A stretch of 64,000 nucleotides of DNA from an uncultured Clostridium sp. (GCA_947648905.1 CANSPP010000003.1:62001-126000); one strand, 5' to 3'; shown: positions 45,988 to 54,963, counted from the first letter of the stretch. Notes: generated by a model not told the origin, from the letters alone. Numbers and translations are program-made.

Positions 45988-46017
45988 ATTATACACCATC
46001 TGACAAAGGTTTGTCAA
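45988..46017 (-). promoter_or_regulatory. Promoter of infC operon
   Basis: Minus strand TTGACA (46017-46012), 18-bp spacer, TATAAT (45993-45988). The leader to infC is about 150 nt, where an L20-binding leader would lie. Confidence 0.7.
46001..46016. promoter_or_regulatory. Palindrome TGACAAA-GG-TTTGTCA, copy 2
   Basis: Same 16-mer as at 45898-45913. It overlaps the -35 hexamer and spacer of the infC promoter, so a bound protein would block transcription. Confidence 0.6.
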
Positions 46018-46033
46018 GTATTTTTCTCTAATT

Positions 46034-46942
46034 TTACAAATCTGCCAGTGGGGACGGACCTTTTTGGCAGATTTCTGCCATTAAAGTCCGTCCCCATTGG
46101 CAGATTAAAATTCCAATAGTTTGAATAACAAACAAATTCAAAATATTAGAAGTAAACAAGTTATTAGTAGCTTCAACTACACCTAAAATATCATTGTTTT
46201 TCTGCCTTTTATAATGTTTTTGAGATTCAAAAAAAGTAATTAGTTCTGGTATACTTGTAAAAAATCCAAGTAATATTCCTATTATCCACTGTGAAATATT
46301 AAAAATATTGCATAATTGTTCCAATGTATTTCCTAAAAGTTCACTTATTAAAAAAAGCAAAACAGCTGTTATTACTAAATAGGAAACATATTTTACTATT
46401 TTTTTCTTATTTCCTCTTTCCCATTTAGCTTCTTTTTCAATATCTTTTTCAATTTTTTCGTCTTCCATTTTTAAATAAAGTTTATGTGCATTATTATTCA
46501 AAAATCTGAACAAAGCATACATTATAATAAATAATGGCACAATAGCTATATTCATTTCTATATTAAATATTAATAATACTATTGGCAGAATTATTGTAAC
46601 TAAAACCAAAATTAAATCAACTTTAATTGCTTTATTATCAAAACTTTTTTGATTTTTGTTTAAGAAAATCGCAAATAAATATTGAACTAAATTTATAATA
46701 TTTGAACTAAGCACATTTATAACACTAGCAGATATAAGTCCACTAAGGCTAGTAGTTGCAATAGTTAAAAGTTCTGGTGCAGATGTAGCATATCCTGCAA
46801 TATCACCTACTGTTTTTGGTTTTAAGTTTAAGCTTTCTGCTAACTTTCTTAATGTTACAACTAGAATATATTTAGCAATAATAACAATTAGTGCAGAATA
46901 TAAAATAAATTTTAATAGTTCGATGCCTAATCCGTTCGTCAT
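46034..46942 (-). CDS. Sodium/calcium exchanger-like membrane protein
   Basis: About 300 aa with about ten helices. The CaCA alpha-repeat motifs are GYATSAPELLTIATTSLSG and FFTSIPELITFFES. The ATG at 46942 follows GAGGG; the TTG one codon earlier is less likely. Odd: the last 22 residues (from CQWGRT on) are encoded by two tandem family-2 repeats at 46042-46103. In that tail CGG occurs in frame at 46088-46090. If CGG shifts +1, the protein would end two codons later at TAA 46083-46081, as QWGGL. Confidence 0.85.
   Translation of the reverse strand: MTNGLGIELLKFILYSALIVIIAKYILVVTLRKLAESLNLKPKTVGDIAGYATSAPELLTIATTSLSGLISASVINVLSSNIINLVQYLFAIFLNKNQKSFDNKAIKVDLILVLVTIILPIVLLIFNIEMNIAIVPLFIIMYALFRFLNNNAHKLYLKMEDEKIEKDIEKEAKWERGNKKKIVKYVSYLVITAVLLFLISELLGNTLEQLCNIFNISQWIIGILLGFFTSIPELITFFESQKHYKRQKNNDILGVVEATNNLFTSNILNLFVIQTIGILICQWGRTLMAEICQKGPSPLADL
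46042..46070. repeat. 29-bp palindromic repeat, family 2 (tandem copy A)
   Basis: CTGCCA/TGGCAG arms with GGGGACGGACC core, 4 bp from copy B and in opposite orientation. Codes for the exchanger tail if translation continues. Confidence 0.8.
46075..46103. repeat. 29-bp palindromic repeat, family 2 (tandem copy B)
   Basis: CTGCCA/TGGCAG arms with GTCCGTCCCC core. It overlaps the 3' end of the exchanger gene. Confidence 0.8.
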
Positions 46943-47045
46943 CAAATCCCTCTTTTCTATTTTTTATTATTTTGTCCAATTTCTTGCCAATTATTAGAAA
47001 ATATAGTATAATTGCGTAAAAGTCAATAATAGAAGGAGAATTTTT

Positions 47046-47303
47046 ATGCAAGAAGTTAAAATTGGAAAAGTTTATAGGCATTTTAAAGGTAATTATTATT
47101 TTGTAGAAGATGTGGCTTTAGACTCGGAAACTCAAGAAAGAATGGTTATTTATAAACCAATATATGATAGAACAGACTCGAAAACTTGGGTAAGAAGAGA
47201 GTCGATGTTTTTAGAAGAAATTCCAGAAAGACCCGACAATATCACAGGTCAAAAAGTTAGGTTTGAACTATGTGAAGAGCTGTCCAAAAATTATATAAAA
47301 TAA
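47046..47303 (+). CDS. DUF1653 family protein
   Basis: 85 aa. KIGKVYRHFKGNYYFVEDVA, MVIYKPIYD and WVRRESMFLEEI match DUF1653, a small beta-rich domain of unknown function. AAGGAG precedes the ATG. It is divergent from the exchanger and upstream of serS, with one repeat between. Confidence 0.85.
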   Translation: MQEVKIGKVYRHFKGNYYFVEDVALDSETQERMVIYKPIYDRTDSKTWVRRESMFLEEIPERPDNITGQKVRFELCEELSKNYIK

Positions 47304-47340
47304 AAAAATTAAAATATAGATGTGTCCCAGAGTGGACGAA

Positions 47341-47371
47341 TGTCCAGAAAAGAAACGTCCCCAATTGGACA
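47341..47371. repeat. 31-bp palindromic repeat, family 1
   Basis: TGTCCA/TGGACA arms with the core on the minus strand, in the serS leader 17 bp before the ATG and next to its AGGAGG site. Confidence 0.8.
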
Positions 47372-47387
47372 TTAGGAGGTAAATTAT

Positions 47388-48677
47388 ATGATAGATATTA
47401 AATTTTTAAGAGAAAATCCAGATGTTGTAAAAGAGAATATTAAAAGAAAATTTCAAGATAATAAATTAATTTTAGTTGATGAAGTTATTGATTTAGATGT
47501 TAAAAACAGAGAAGCTAAACTTAATGGTGATAATTTGAGAGCCGAAAGAAAAGCTCTAAGTAATCAAATTGGCGGTCTTATGAAAGCTGGTAATAAAGAA
47601 GAGGCTGAAAAGGTAAAGGCTCAAGTTAATGAAATAAATAGCAAATTAGAAGAGAATGAAAGATTAGAGGCTGAATATTCAGAAGCTATAAAAACAAGAA
47701 TGATGAAAATCCCAAATATTATGCACGAATCTGTTCCTATTGGTAAAGATGACAACGAAAATGTCGAGATTCAAAAATTTGGTGAACCTGTTGTTCCAGA
47801 TTATGAAATTCCTTATCACGGTGAGATTATGGAAGCTTTAGGCGGACTTGATTTGGATAGTGCGAGAAGAGTTGCTGGAAATGGTTTTTATTATATGTTA
47901 GGTGATGTTGCAAGATTACATTCAGCAGTTTTATCATATGCAAGAGATTTTATGATTAACAAAGGTTTTACATACTGCATACCACCTTATATGATTAGAA
48001 GCGATGTTGTTACAGGTGTTATGAGTTTTGAAGAAATGGATGCTATGATGTACAAAATTGAAGGTGAAGATTTATACCTAATTGGTACTAGCGAGCACTC
48101 TATGATAGGAAAATTCAAAGGTCAAATTTTAAATAAAGCTGAAATGCCTTATACAATGACATCATATTCACCTTGTTTTAGAAAAGAAAAAGGTGCACAC
48201 GGAATAGAAGAACGTGGAGTTTATAGAATACATCAATTTGAAAAACAAGAAATGATAGTAGTTTGTGAACCAGAAGATAGCTGGAATTGGTATGATAAAA
48301 TGTGGTCATACACAGTTGAATTTTTCAGAAGTATGAATATTCCTGTAAGAACATTAGAATGTTGCTCTGGAGACTTAGCAGACTTAAAAGCTAAATCTTG
48401 TGACGTAGAAGCTTGGAGTCCTCGTCAAAAGAAATATTTTGAAGTTGGTAGTTGTTCAAACTTAACAGATGCGCAAGCTCGTAGACTTGGCATTAGAATT
48501 AAAGGTGAAAATGGAAACTACTTTGCTCATACTCTAAACAATACTGTAGTTGCTCCACCTCGTATGCTTATTTCAATAATGGAAAATAATTATCAACCAG
48601 ATGGAAGTGTTATAATTCCAGAAGTTTTAAGACCATATATGGGTGGACTTGAAAAAATTATGCCTAAGGAGAAATAA
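47388..48677 (+). CDS. serS: Serine-tRNA ligase
   Basis: Class II aminoacyl-tRNA synthetase. 429 aa. N-terminal coiled-coil arm (about 30-100) for the tRNA-Ser long arm, then motif 2 FRKEKGAHGIEERGVYRIHQ, LIGTSEHSMIG and motif 3 in NNTVVAPPRMLISIMENNY. AGGAGG before the ATG; engB follows after one base, so they are co-transcribed. Confidence 0.97.
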   Translation: MIDIKFLRENPDVVKENIKRKFQDNKLILVDEVIDLDVKNREAKLNGDNLRAERKALSNQIGGLMKAGNKEEAEKVKAQVNEINSKLEENERLEAEYSEAIKTRMMKIPNIMHESVPIGKDDNENVEIQKFGEPVVPDYEIPYHGEIMEALGGLDLDSARRVAGNGFYYMLGDVARLHSAVLSYARDFMINKGFTYCIPPYMIRSDVVTGVMSFEEMDAMMYKIEGEDLYLIGTSEHSMIGKFKGQILNKAEMPYTMTSYSPCFRKEKGAHGIEERGVYRIHQFEKQEMIVVCEPEDSWNWYDKMWSYTVEFFRSMNIPVRTLECCSGDLADLKAKSCDVEAWSPRQKKYFEVGSCSNLTDAQARRLGIRIKGENGNYFAHTLNNTVVAPPRMLISIMENNYQPDGSVIIPEVLRPYMGGLEKIMPKEK

Positions 48678-48678
48678 T

Positions 48679-49263
48679 ATGTTAGTAAAAAATCCTAAGT
48701 TTGAAATTTCAGCAGTTAGCCCAAAACAATATCCTAAGCAAGGATTACCTGAAATTGTTTTAGTTGGTAAATCTAATGTTGGAAAGTCAAGTTTTGTAAA
48801 TACTATGATAAATAGAAAAAAATTAGCTAGAACCAGTAGTGAGCCAGGAAAAACTAGACAAATCAATTTTTACAATATTGATGAAACCTTTTATTTTGTT
48901 GATTTGCCTGGTTATGGCTATAGCAAGATGTCTAAAAAAGAACAAGAGCAAGTTGGTAAGTTTATTGAAGAATATTTGTTTAATAGAAAAGAAATTTCAC
49001 TTATTATCTTTTTAATAGATATTAGACATAAGCCAACTGATAATGATAAACTTATGTATAATTATATAATTTCTTCTGGTTTACCTTTTATTATTCTTGC
49101 TAATAAAGCTGATAAAATAGCAATTACTAAAGTTGATAATGCTGTTTTAGAATTACAAAAAAATATTAATCCTATTGGTGATATTCAGACATTACCTTTC
49201 TCTTCTGAAAGAAAGATTTATAAAGATGATGTTTGGGATATTATTGATGAATATATTAAATAA
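48679..49263 (+). CDS. engB: Ribosome biogenesis GTPase EngB/YsxC
   Basis: 194 aa. G1 GKSNVGKSSFV, G3 DLPGYGYSK, G4 ANKADKI and G5-like PFSSER. Needed for late 50S assembly. The ATG at 48679 follows AAGGAG inside the end of serS; a longer reading from 48643 is rejected. Confidence 0.95.
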   Translation: MLVKNPKFEISAVSPKQYPKQGLPEIVLVGKSNVGKSSFVNTMINRKKLARTSSEPGKTRQINFYNIDETFYFVDLPGYGYSKMSKKEQEQVGKFIEEYLFNRKEISLIIFLIDIRHKPTDNDKLMYNYIISSGLPFIILANKADKIAITKVDNAVLELQKNINPIGDIQTLPFSSERKIYKDDVWDIIDEYIK

Positions 49264-49269
49264 ACAATT

Positions 49270-49308
49270 AAGAGAGCTTTACCTTTTTAGGTAATTGGCT
49301 CTCTTTTT
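49270..49308 (+). terminator. Terminator of serS-engB
   Basis: AAGAGAGC pairs with GCTCTCTT with an inner TTACC/GGTAA stem and a T-run. Confidence 0.8.
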
Positions 49309-49343
49309 ATATTATAATGAAGTTTCATTTTTTATTAATTTTG

Positions 49344-49616
49344 TTAACAACAGCATTTATTTTTTCTTTCTTTTCTTCTGTTACAGAATATTAGAATTAA
49401 TGTTAGTATTAACAATAGTCCCAATATTACTGCTAAAACAATGATAGCGGGTAATGACAATAATATTACTAGTGCAAGCGCTGCACCTATTAATAGTCCT
49501 ATAACGAAAGTAAATGCTACAAGTAATACAACTGCTATAATTCCTAAGCAATTTCTTTTTCTTGGTTCTCTATCTTTTTTGTTTTCATAACAATAAATTG
49601 TTTCTTGTGGCTCCAT
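49344..49616 (-). CDS. Small two-helix membrane protein, unknown
   Basis: 90 aa. Two long hydrophobic helices (IIAVVLLVAFTFVIGLLIGA and LPAIIVLAVILGLLLILTLI) joined by a short turn, flanked by charged ends, with the terminal residues NKCCC. The ATG at 49616 follows GGAGGTGA. I do not recognise a family. The cysteine cluster could bind metal or be lipidated, but nothing shows it. Confidence 0.6.
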   Translation of the reverse strand: MEPQETIYCYENKKDREPRKRNCLGIIAVVLLVAFTFVIGLLIGAALALVILLSLPAIIVLAVILGLLLILTLILIFCNRRKERKNKCCC

Positions 49617-49715
49617 ATAAGTCACCTCCAATATAGTATCTTACTTGATACTATATTATATATTATGTCGTTTTTTGTTTTTTGTGACTATATTTTTTAT
49701 TAGTAAATTTATTGA

Positions 49716-49904
49716 CTATTCGCCAACTTTTTTCTCTATCTTTGTAATTATTTTCTTTGCTTTTTCTCTTGGCAAAACTACAACGTGCTCACATCCCAAG
49801 CACTTCAATTTGAAGTCTACACCTACTCTTGTTATTTCCCATAACTTGCTTCCACAAGGATGTTGTTTTTTTGTTCTTACTATATCTCCCACATTATATT
49901 CCAA
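49716..49904 (-). CDS. DUF951 family protein
   Basis: 62 aa. YNVGDIVRTKKQHPCGSKLW, EITRVGVDFKLKCLGCEHVV and a basic tail match DUF951 (YyzM), with Cys residues of a possible zinc site. Start is TTG 49904 behind GAGGAGG. It lies directly downstream of dinD. Confidence 0.85.
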   Translation of the reverse strand: MEYNVGDIVRTKKQHPCGSKLWEITRVGVDFKLKCLGCEHVVVLPREKAKKIITKIEKKVGE

Positions 49905-49926
49905 AGCAATCCCTCCTCTTTTTGTC

Positions 49927-50790
49927 TTATATACCTTTTTTTATATCTTTTTTATTAAGTTTTCCAGATGTTTCTGCTAATTTTTTATCAGTCTTATTTA
50001 ATTTGCGTTCAATTTTTTTCATATCTTCACTTGCTGGCAAAGTTTCTGGTTTTATTCCTCTATGAACTAACATGTCTCTAACACTTGTATTATTTTGTAT
50101 ATGTTCAGTCGTAATAGGATTTTCGCCATATAAATCCTTTTCTTCCACATTATAGTTTGTCATTTCTGTAGCTAGATTTTTAGCTGCAATAGTAACAGTT
50201 GGCAAAAAATCCGCTAAAGCTCTATTATCTTTTATTCCTAATTTATCCTTCATATTTTTTGTTGTTTGTCCACCAAATAATGCTTGATCACCTTTGGAAC
50301 GAATTCTCCCAAAACCTTTTTCGTCAACTCCACGTTCATAAATATTTTGTGACAATCTTTTTTCTGAAAGTTTTAATCTATCTCTAGCTTCTACTCTTTG
50401 CAAATATTTCATACGTTCTTCTATTAGTTCTAATTTTCTTGTTTGAACAGCAAAATAACTTTGAGCAAATGCAACTTCTTCCTTCTTTGGATCTCCATTT
50501 TGAGCTATTAAATAGCAGGCATAACGTGTCAATTGATAATCTAGTACAGGCTTAATTGCAACACCAGCTTTGACCATTTTGTTGACGTCGACAAAATGGT
50601 CAAATATATTGAATTTACTGTTACTGCAAGCTTCTTTTGCTTTTTTTATTGCGTTTTCAAAATTTCGCCATTCAGAATAACCTAGTAAAGGTTGTAATTC
50701 ACGCGCAAGCCAAAATTCAATACCATCTTCTGTTAAATGTACAATTTCATCAAATTTAGATTTTAATATCACTAATTTATTATTTTCCAT
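49927..50790 (-). CDS. dinD: DNA damage-inducible protein D (DinD)
   Basis: 287 aa. FWLARELQPLLGYSEWRNFE is a Bro-N-type domain, followed by DYQLTRYACYLIAQNGDP and RRVEARDRLKLSEKRL-like KYLQRVEARDRLKLSEKRLS, both typical of DinD. In Escherichia coli DinD is SOS-induced and inhibits RecA. No clear LexA box was seen upstream. Odd: the coding sequence holds a perfect 13-bp-arm palindrome at 50570-50603. No CGG codon. Confidence 0.85.
   Translation of the reverse strand: MENNKLVILKSKFDEIVHLTEDGIEFWLARELQPLLGYSEWRNFENAIKKAKEACSNSKFNIFDHFVDVNKMVKAGVAIKPVLDYQLTRYACYLIAQNGDPKKEEVAFAQSYFAVQTRKLELIEERMKYLQRVEARDRLKLSEKRLSQNIYERGVDEKGFGRIRSKGDQALFGGQTTKNMKDKLGIKDNRALADFLPTVTIAAKNLATEMTNYNVEEKDLYGENPITTEHIQNNTSVRDMLVHRGIKPETLPASEDMKKIERKLNKTDKKLAETSGKLNKKDIKKGI
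50570..50603. repeat. Perfect inverted repeat inside dinD
   Basis: TTGACCATTTTGT and its exact complement flank TGACGTCG. It encodes DHFVDVNKMV. Confidence 0.65.
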
Positions 50791-50890
50791 ATTGTTACTC
50801 CTCTCTAGTCTTTTTTATAAATTATACATTAAAGTAAAATATAAGTCAATAAATTAAACAAATGAGTTTATATTTTGTCGGTTATTTTGC

Positions 50891-50920
50891 AAAAAGAGTT
50901 GGCGATTAGCCAACTCTTTT
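50891..50920 (-). terminator. Terminator of gltX
   Basis: AAAAGAGTTGGC/GCCAACTCTTTT, perfect 12-bp stem with a 5-nt loop, 10 bp past the gltX stop. Confidence 0.88.
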
Positions 50921-50929
50921 AATATTATT

Positions 50930-52585
50930 TTATAGTTGCTTTTTTGCTTCTTCAAATCTTTTAGCAATTCTGTCTTTTCCTAAAACTTGCATTATTTCAT
51001 ACATATCAGGAGTATTAGTTCTAGCAGTTAATGCAACTCTTAAACAAGTACTTACATCACCTACGTGTGCTTTATACGCATCTGGATTTGCCTTAAATTC
51101 TTTCACTTCTTTAGCATATCCCATTTCTCCTGCAAGCTCTTTTATTTTGTCAAACCAAGCTTGTTTATCGTCATTTTCATCATAATATTTTTCGATGTAT
51201 AAATCTAATATTTTTTCAATATCAGCTTTGTTGCTTATTACTTGATATGGATATTCTTGAGTTTTATTGTAAAAGATTTCGTCATACATATATTCTATGT
51301 TTTCTTTCACATCTGCCCATTTTGATATATCTTTTCTTGGTTTTTTATTTCCTCTTTCTATTCCAAATACTTTTAATGCATATTCTTTGTCTTCTAATGT
51401 TTTTGCCAATTCTTCATCGTGTTTTTTTGCCCAATTGTAAGCTTCTTCATAAACTTTTTCAGCTGTATATTTTGATATTACAGTTTTTCCTACATCAAGT
51501 AATTTTACCATATCAAATAGCGCCCCACTTACACTCATTTTGTTTAATTGAAGTTCAAATTCTGACATATCTTTATCTGGATTTGCTCTTCTCCAATTTT
51601 CAAATGTTGAGTTTGCTATGTTTAATAAGTATTCTTTTACAGCTTGTGCTGGTATACCTTCTTCTTCATAATAGCTTGTTGCAGCTTCTGGGTCTTTTCT
51701 TTTACTTAATTTTCTTTTATTTCCATTGTCATTTTTCATAATTGGTGCAATGTGTGCATATTTAGGAGCTTTAAATCCTAATTCTTGGAATAGTTGTATA
51801 TGTAATGGTATTGAAGATAACCATTCATCTCCACGAATTACATGTGTCGTTCCCATCAAGTGGTCATCAACTGCGTGTGCAAAGTGATATGTTGGAAGTC
51901 CATCAGCTTTTATTATTACTACATCTTGGTCATTTTCTGGAAATTCTACATTCCCTTTTATTACATCTTTGTGCTTAATTTTTCTATCTTCTCTTCCTGG
52001 TGATTTTAAACGGATTATATAGTTTTCTCCACTCTTAATTTTTTCTGCCATTTCTTCTACTGTGTGATTTCTACATTTTGCCCATACTCCATAATATCCT
52101 GGTCTTATTTTTGCAGCTTCTTGTTTGCTTCTAATTGCATCTATCTCTTCAGGTGTACAGAAACATGGATATGCTTTTCCTTGTTCTATTAGATATTTTG
52201 CATATGCTTGATAAATGTCTTTTCTTTGTGATTGTTTATATGGTCCATAGTTTCCTTTTTCCTCTGTTGTAGAAGTCATTCCTTCGTCTGGTTCTATTTC
52301 AAATTCTTGTAAACTACTTACTATTCCTTCTACACCATTTTCAATTTCTCTTTTTTGGTCTGTATCTTCTATTCTTAAAAAGAATACCCCACCTGTTTGT
52401 TCTGTCATTTTTTTAGCTATTAATGCTTGGTATAGTCCACCTATGTGCATTACTCCTGTTGGGCTTGGTGCATATCTTGTAACTATTGCACCTTCACCTA
52501 AGTTTCTTCTTGGATATTTTTCTTCATAATATGCTATTTCTTTTACATCTGGAAATATTAAATTTGCTAAATCTTTATAATCCAT
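50930..52585 (-). CDS. gltX: Glutamate-tRNA ligase
   Basis: Class I aminoacyl-tRNA synthetase. 551 aa. The HIGH motif is APSPTGVMHIGGLYQAL and the KMSKS equivalent is KRKLSKRKDPEAA. FFLRIEDTDQKREIENG and GDEWLSSIPLHIQLFQELG are conserved. The C-terminal anticodon domain ends CLRVALTARTNTPDMYEIM. GGAG before the ATG. No gatCAB here, so discrimination cannot be judged. Confidence 0.95.
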   Translation of the reverse strand: MDYKDLANLIFPDVKEIAYYEEKYPRRNLGEGAIVTRYAPSPTGVMHIGGLYQALIAKKMTEQTGGVFFLRIEDTDQKREIENGVEGIVSSLQEFEIEPDEGMTSTTEEKGNYGPYKQSQRKDIYQAYAKYLIEQGKAYPCFCTPEEIDAIRSKQEAAKIRPGYYGVWAKCRNHTVEEMAEKIKSGENYIIRLKSPGREDRKIKHKDVIKGNVEFPENDQDVVIIKADGLPTYHFAHAVDDHLMGTTHVIRGDEWLSSIPLHIQLFQELGFKAPKYAHIAPIMKNDNGNKRKLSKRKDPEAATSYYEEEGIPAQAVKEYLLNIANSTFENWRRANPDKDMSEFELQLNKMSVSGALFDMVKLLDVGKTVISKYTAEKVYEEAYNWAKKHDEELAKTLEDKEYALKVFGIERGNKKPRKDISKWADVKENIEYMYDEIFYNKTQEYPYQVISNKADIEKILDLYIEKYYDENDDKQAWFDKIKELAGEMGYAKEVKEFKANPDAYKAHVGDVSTCLRVALTARTNTPDMYEIMQVLGKDRIAKRFEEAKKQL

Positions 52586-52619
52586 TTTTATCTCTCCTTA
52601 TTTCTATTATCTGAAACGT

Positions 52620-52675
52620 TTTGGGACAGTCCTAAAATATTTTTCTTGTAAACATTTTTAGGTCTGTCCCAAAAA
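52620..52675. repeat. Large inverted repeat with GGGACAG arms
   Basis: TTTTGGGACAG-T-CCTAAAA pairs with its complement across an 18-nt loop. It lies between rnjA and gltX, immediately after the rnjA stop. It shares GGGACAG with family 3 but has longer arms. Confidence 0.7.
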
Positions 52676-52677
52676 TG

Positions 52678-54591
52678 CTAAACTTCCATTATGATCGGGA
52701 TGATCATCGGGTTACGTTTTGTCTTCATAAAAATATAATCTCTTAGAGTTTCTCTAGTTGTTGACTTAATAGTTGCCCAATCACGAACTCCACGTTCTTC
52801 ACATTTTCTAATTTCATTTCTTACAACTGATTTAACGTCATCCATTAAGTTTTCAGATTCTCTTACATAAACAAATCCTCTTGATATTACATCAGGTCCT
52901 GCGACAACTTCGCCTGTTTGAGAGTCCATTGTTAATACAATTACAATTAAACCATCTTGTGATAAATGTTGTCTATCTCTTAAGACGATATTTCCAACAT
53001 CACCTACGCCAAGTCCATCAACTAATATTCTTCCACTTGGTACTGTTGTTGTAAATGCTGCCCCATTTTCGTCTATTTCTAGAACTCTACCATTTGATAG
53101 CATTATTATATTGTCTTTGTCAATTCCCATACTTTGAGCTGTTTCACTATGTGCTATTAATTGTCTATATTCGCCGTGAACTGGTATAAAGTATTGTGGT
53201 TTTGCTAGTGCTATTATTAATTTTTGTTCTTCTTGGCAAGCATGTCCTGATACGTGTATGTTTTCTAGTGAGCTATATACAACTTCTGCTCCTATTTGCA
53301 TTAAGTCATCTATTACTTTTGATACAAATTTTTCGTTTCCTGGTATTGGTGTTGCTGATATTATAACTAAGTCATTTGGTGTTATTTTTATTTTTCTGTG
53401 GTCACCTGCTGCCATTCTTGTTAAAGCTGACATTGGTTCTCCTTGACTTCCTGTTGTTATAATTACTAATTGGTCGTCAGTATAGTTTTTTATCATATCT
53501 ATATCTATAAAGATGTTTTCTGGACATTCTATATATCCTAATTCCCTTGCTGTTGTTATCATATTTATCATACTTCTACCACATACAGCAATTTTTCTGT
53601 TATATTTTACTGCTGAATTTACTATTTGTTGAACTCTGTGTACGTTTGAAGCAAATGTTGCTACTACAATTCTTTTTGTACAGTGTAAGAATAGTTTGTC
53701 AAATACTTCTCCTACTGAACTTTCAGACATTGTAAATCCTTTTCTTTCTGAGTTTGTACTATCTGACATTAGTGCTAATATTCCTTGGTTTCCTAGCTCT
53801 GCTATTCTTCCAAAGTCCATTAATTTTCCGTCTATTGGTGTATAGTCTATTTTAAAATCTCCCGTGTGTAATACAGTTCCTGCTGGTGTCGTTATTGCTA
53901 GCATTACTGAGTCTGGTATGCTATGTGAGCTTCTTATAAATTCTACTTTAAAGTTTTTTCCAAGTTGAAGAGTTTCCCCTTGCATTACTTCTATTAATTT
54001 TGTGCTTCTTAATAATTTATGTTCCTCTAATTTATTTCTGATTAGCCCTGCTGCTAATCTTGGTGCATAAATTGGAATATTTATTTTCTTTAATAAATAT
54101 GGAACTGAACCTATATGGTCTTCGTGACCATGTGTTATTATTAACCCTTTTATTTTGTCTACATTTTTCTCTAAGTATGCTATGTCTGGTATAACTAAGT
54201 CTATTCCAAGCATATCATCTTCTGGGAATGATAATCCGCAGTCTACAACTATTATTTCATTTTCATATTCAAAAACTGTTATGTTTTTTCCTATTTCGTG
54301 TAATCCTCCTAGTGGAATTATTTTTAATTTTGATTTTTTGAATATGTTATTTTCTGTTCCTTTTCTGTTATTTCTTCTTGTTCTTGATTTTGTTGCTACT
54401 GCTTCTTCTTGTCTTCCTGTTTCTGTTTTTCTTTTTTCTCTCTTTGTTGTTTGATTTGTTTCTCCTATATTTTTCTTTTCTCTTTTTTGGTTGTATGTTG
54501 TTCTCTTTGTTTTTCTTTCATCTCCTTTTGTAGTTTTTCTTGTTGATGTTTTAGTTTTGTTTGTTTTTTGTGTATTATTATCTTCTGGCAT
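52678..54591 (-). CDS. rnjA: Ribonuclease J
   Basis: 5'-3' exonuclease and endonuclease central to mRNA decay. About 637 aa. N-terminal basic, Lys/Thr/Arg-rich extension of about 80 residues (unusual length), then metallo-beta-lactamase motif ITHGHEDHIGSVPYLL, beta-CASP region and HVSGHACQEEQKL, and C-terminal VYVRESENLMDDVK. ATG 54591 follows AAAGGAG; the 54606 start overlaps that site. Long structured leader upstream. Confidence 0.94.
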   Translation of the reverse strand: MPEDNNTQKTNKTKTSTRKTTKGDERKTKRTTYNQKREKKNIGETNQTTKREKRKTETGRQEEAVATKSRTRRNNRKGTENNIFKKSKLKIIPLGGLHEIGKNITVFEYENEIIVVDCGLSFPEDDMLGIDLVIPDIAYLEKNVDKIKGLIITHGHEDHIGSVPYLLKKINIPIYAPRLAAGLIRNKLEEHKLLRSTKLIEVMQGETLQLGKNFKVEFIRSSHSIPDSVMLAITTPAGTVLHTGDFKIDYTPIDGKLMDFGRIAELGNQGILALMSDSTNSERKGFTMSESSVGEVFDKLFLHCTKRIVVATFASNVHRVQQIVNSAVKYNRKIAVCGRSMINMITTARELGYIECPENIFIDIDMIKNYTDDQLVIITTGSQGEPMSALTRMAAGDHRKIKITPNDLVIISATPIPGNEKFVSKVIDDLMQIGAEVVYSSLENIHVSGHACQEEQKLIIALAKPQYFIPVHGEYRQLIAHSETAQSMGIDKDNIIMLSNGRVLEIDENGAAFTTTVPSGRILVDGLGVGDVGNIVLRDRQHLSQDGLIVIVLTMDSQTGEVVAGPDVISRGFVYVRESENLMDDVKSVVRNEIRKCEERGVRDWATIKSTTRETLRDYIFMKTKRNPMIIPIIMEV

Positions 54592-54652
54592 AAATTCTCC
54601 TTTCATTTTTTAATTTCTTTTACCTATTACTTATTTTTTATACGCATTAATA

Positions 54653-54704
54653 AAGTTTATAGTTTATATGGATTTCTCTCTTAATTCCATATTTTTATAA
54701 ACTT
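54653..54704 (-). promoter_or_regulatory. Structured leader hairpin of rnjA
   Basis: AAGTTTATA pairs with TATAAACTT and, inside, ATATGGA with TCCATAT, around a 13-nt pyrimidine-rich loop. It has no T-run, so it is not a terminator. Confidence 0.6.
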
Positions 54705-54836
54705 ATCTAATATTTAAATTTGGTCCGTTCTTAATATTATTTATCTCTCTTCTTTTTTTAATACATATAGTTTTAAACTTTAGGTATTTTTATAAAAACT
54801 CTCATTTTTAGCAAATCTTGCTAACGACTGTTTTCT

Positions 54837-54865
54837 ATTATACTATAATTTTTATTAAAAGTCAA
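54837..54865 (-). promoter_or_regulatory. Promoter of rnjA
   Basis: Minus strand TTGACT (54865-54860), 17-bp spacer, TATAAT (54842-54837). Confidence 0.75.
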
Positions 54866-54890
54866 ATTTATTGAGATGTTAGGAAAAAGG

Positions 54891-54919
54891 TTGACACTTT
54901 ATGTAAAATAGTGTATAAT
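54891..54919 (+). promoter_or_regulatory. Consensus promoter of foreign-looking gene
   Basis: TTGACA at 54891-54896 and TATAAT at 54914-54919, spacer exactly 17 bp. Confidence 0.85.
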
Positions 54920-54963
54920 ATATGTATGTCCGTACAACGGATTATACAAGCGGAGGTATCTAA

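Larger units (their letters stand above)
54592..54963. other. Divergent 370-bp regulatory region
   Basis: No gene. It holds the rnjA leader with a strong hairpin at 54653-54704, the rnjA promoter and, 25 bp away, the opposed promoter of the gene at 54964. Around 54930-54957 there is a small TCCG/CGGA inverted repeat and a GGAGG site. Confidence 0.7.

Noticed and set aside
50791..50929. LexA box upstream of dinD
   Set aside because: No GAAC-N4-GTTC-like palindrome was found in the gap.
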